Source: Pedobacter sp. BAL39 (GTDB taxonomy: Bacteria; Bacteroidota; Bacteroidia; Sphingobacteriales; Sphingobacteriaceae). From it: a stretch of 64,000 nucleotides of DNA. The stretch is taken from the NCBI RefSeq assembly GCF_000170795.1, contig NZ_ABCM01000002.1, forward strand, positions 310,001 to 374,000, in the 5' to 3' direction. A program made the position numbers and the translations under genes. Shown here in pieces: positions 63,170 through 64,000 of this stretch. The notes beneath the pieces are model-generated. The model ran no database searches. It was not told the DNA's origin and saw only the letters and a list, made by a program, of their open reading frames with translations. Within the stretch, counting starts at the first letter, position 1. The number at the start of each line of letters is the position of its first letter.

Positions 63170-64000
63170 CTGGTAGGGTTGACCACCTTTGCTTCAGCGG
63201 TTGCGATTGGCAAGGTAAGGTTGATGGTGCAGCTTTCATTTTCGCAGTTTTCAAAATGAAAAATCACGTTGGTACCATACAATTGCCGGTAGTCATATCC
63301 ATAGGCTTCGAGATCTGCGACGAGTTGCGGTGCGGCTCCTGCATTGTAGTACATCTGCAGGATTAACTCCTGCTCTTCAATGAGCAGCATAATGGATAAG
63401 GTTGCCGGGCTTTGAGGGTTGGCTTTACAAAAAGGTTCCAACAGGTTCACCAGTGACAGCGGGGAGATGATTTTGTCTTCAGCTTCGCCCTGCATCGTCA
63501 GCTCGACGGACAGGTGGTGCTGGTGTTTTTCAAGATCAATGAAATGGATGAAGGACTGAAATGCTGCGAGCTCTTCCTTTAATGCAGAGGATGCATTTCT
63601 GCCGCGGTAGAGCCGGTAGCGGAGCAGGTCTGCAAAAGTGAGAATGGCCTCGGAAGTATATTCCTCAGGTACCGCTGCAGCCTGTTTAAGCTGACGCAGC
63701 GACCTGAGCAGAAAGTCAGGGCTGATGTTGGTCTTCAGCATATCCAGTTTTACTTGTTCAATCTTTTTCTTTTCATCTTCCACCTCTTTCAGGGTGTCAT
63801 TCTCTTCATTTTTTTCCATGAAGTATAACATGATGGAAAAGATGAAAAAGTTCATCAGGTAGCCTGATAAACGGGTCTGGTAGTGATCCATAAAGCTTTT
63901 TGCCTGTATTGCAGGCTCATGTGGCCAAATGACTGTTTTATACCAAACGACATCAATGGCTGTGATGCCGAAATATCCGATGACGACAAGAGTCCAGAAC
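63166..64000 (-). CDS. LytS/YehU-type histidine kinase-like protein, degenerate, N-terminus outside window
   Basis: The frame is open to the right edge, so the N-terminus is not in the window. Visible membrane segments are TLVVIGYFGITAIDVVWY and LMNFFIFSIMLYFM, followed by a coiled-coil-like linker (EENDTLKEVEDEKKKIEQVK). The phosphoacceptor region reads NISPDFLLRSL where LytS-type kinases have INPHFLFNSL, so the His is replaced by Asp. The N-box reads LLEPFCKAN in place of the usual VENAFKHG-like sequence, and no clear GxG ATP-lid motif is seen. It is probably a pseudokinase or a kinase-derived sensor. Confidence 0.75.
   Translation of the reverse strand, partial: FWTLVVIGYFGITAIDVVWYKTVIWPHEPAIQAKSFMDHYQTRLSGYLMNFFIFSIMLYFMEKNEENDTLKEVEDEKKKIEQVKLDMLKTNISPDFLLRSLRQLKQAAAVPEEYTSEAILTFADLLRYRLYRGRNASSALKEELAAFQSFIHFIDLEKHQHHLSVELTMQGEAEDKIISPLSLVNLLEPFCKANPQSPATLSIMLLIEEQELILQMYYNAGAAPQLVADLEAYGYDYRQLYGTNVIFHFENCENESCTINLTLPIATAEAKVVNPTS

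Overview
The window looks like a chromosomal segment of a Bacteroidota bacterium of the Sphingobacteriaceae (Pedobacter or a close relative). The reasons are the overall protein resemblance, a UpxY-type NusG paralogue inside the exopolysaccharide locus, promoters of the TTTG / TAnnTTTG kind (best seen in front of the SRP RNA gene), the scarcity of Shine-Dalgarno sequences, and LytS-type and PAS-AraC regulators. This placement is an inference from memory of the families, not a database result. Region 1 (1-9.9 kb) is a mixed-acid fermentation block: pyruvate formate-lyase (its N-terminus lies outside the window), its activase, bifunctional AdhE, a protein with kinase-like motifs, a two-gene YjjP/YjjB (ThrE-type) exporter and an oxalate/formate-type MFS carrier. 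Together these would convert pyruvate to formate and ethanol and move organic acids across the membrane. Region 2 (10.0-42.4 kb) follows a short CoiA-like gene and is a large exopolysaccharide/capsule locus. It has a Wza-like export lipoprotein, a Wzc-like tyrosine kinase, UpxY, a UDP-sugar dehydrogenase, a Wzx flippase, a Wzy-like polymerase, two DegT aminotransferases, a PglC-like initiating transferase, several glycosyltransferases, a UDP-glucuronate 4-epimerase, a PL1 pectate lyase and a PglF/CapD-type 4,6-dehydratase. Two sub-cassettes stand out. One is a PLP decarboxylase/aminotransferase, a HAD phosphatase and an ATP-grasp ligase (25.9-28.7 kb), followed by AsnB; it resembles a system for making amidated uronic acids. 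The other is a pair of FemAB-like transferases of identical length flanking a PhyH dioxygenase, a DegT-like protein and a GNAT (36.0-40.4 kb). Region 3 (42.4-51.6 kb) is a mixed stretch: a PAS-AraC-PAS regulator, a small HTH protein, secreted proteins of unknown function, a GNAT, a DoxX protein, a hibernation-factor-like protein, a decayed winged-helix (YcaQ-like) gene, and an AT-rich patch with an orphan gene and a HEAT-like pseudogene next to tRNA-Lys(UUU). Region 4 (51.8-64 kb) is housekeeping: an alpha/beta hydrolase, a GmhB-type phosphatase, fructose-6-phosphate aldolase/transaldolase, the small SRP RNA (ffs, minus strand), gltB with two apparent single-base deletions, gltD, a SpoU/TrmH methyltransferase, galM, a FrnE/DsbA-type oxidoreductase and, running off the right edge, a LytS-type histidine kinase whose catalytic motifs look degenerate. 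No insertion sequence, CRISPR array, rRNA gene or replication origin was seen.
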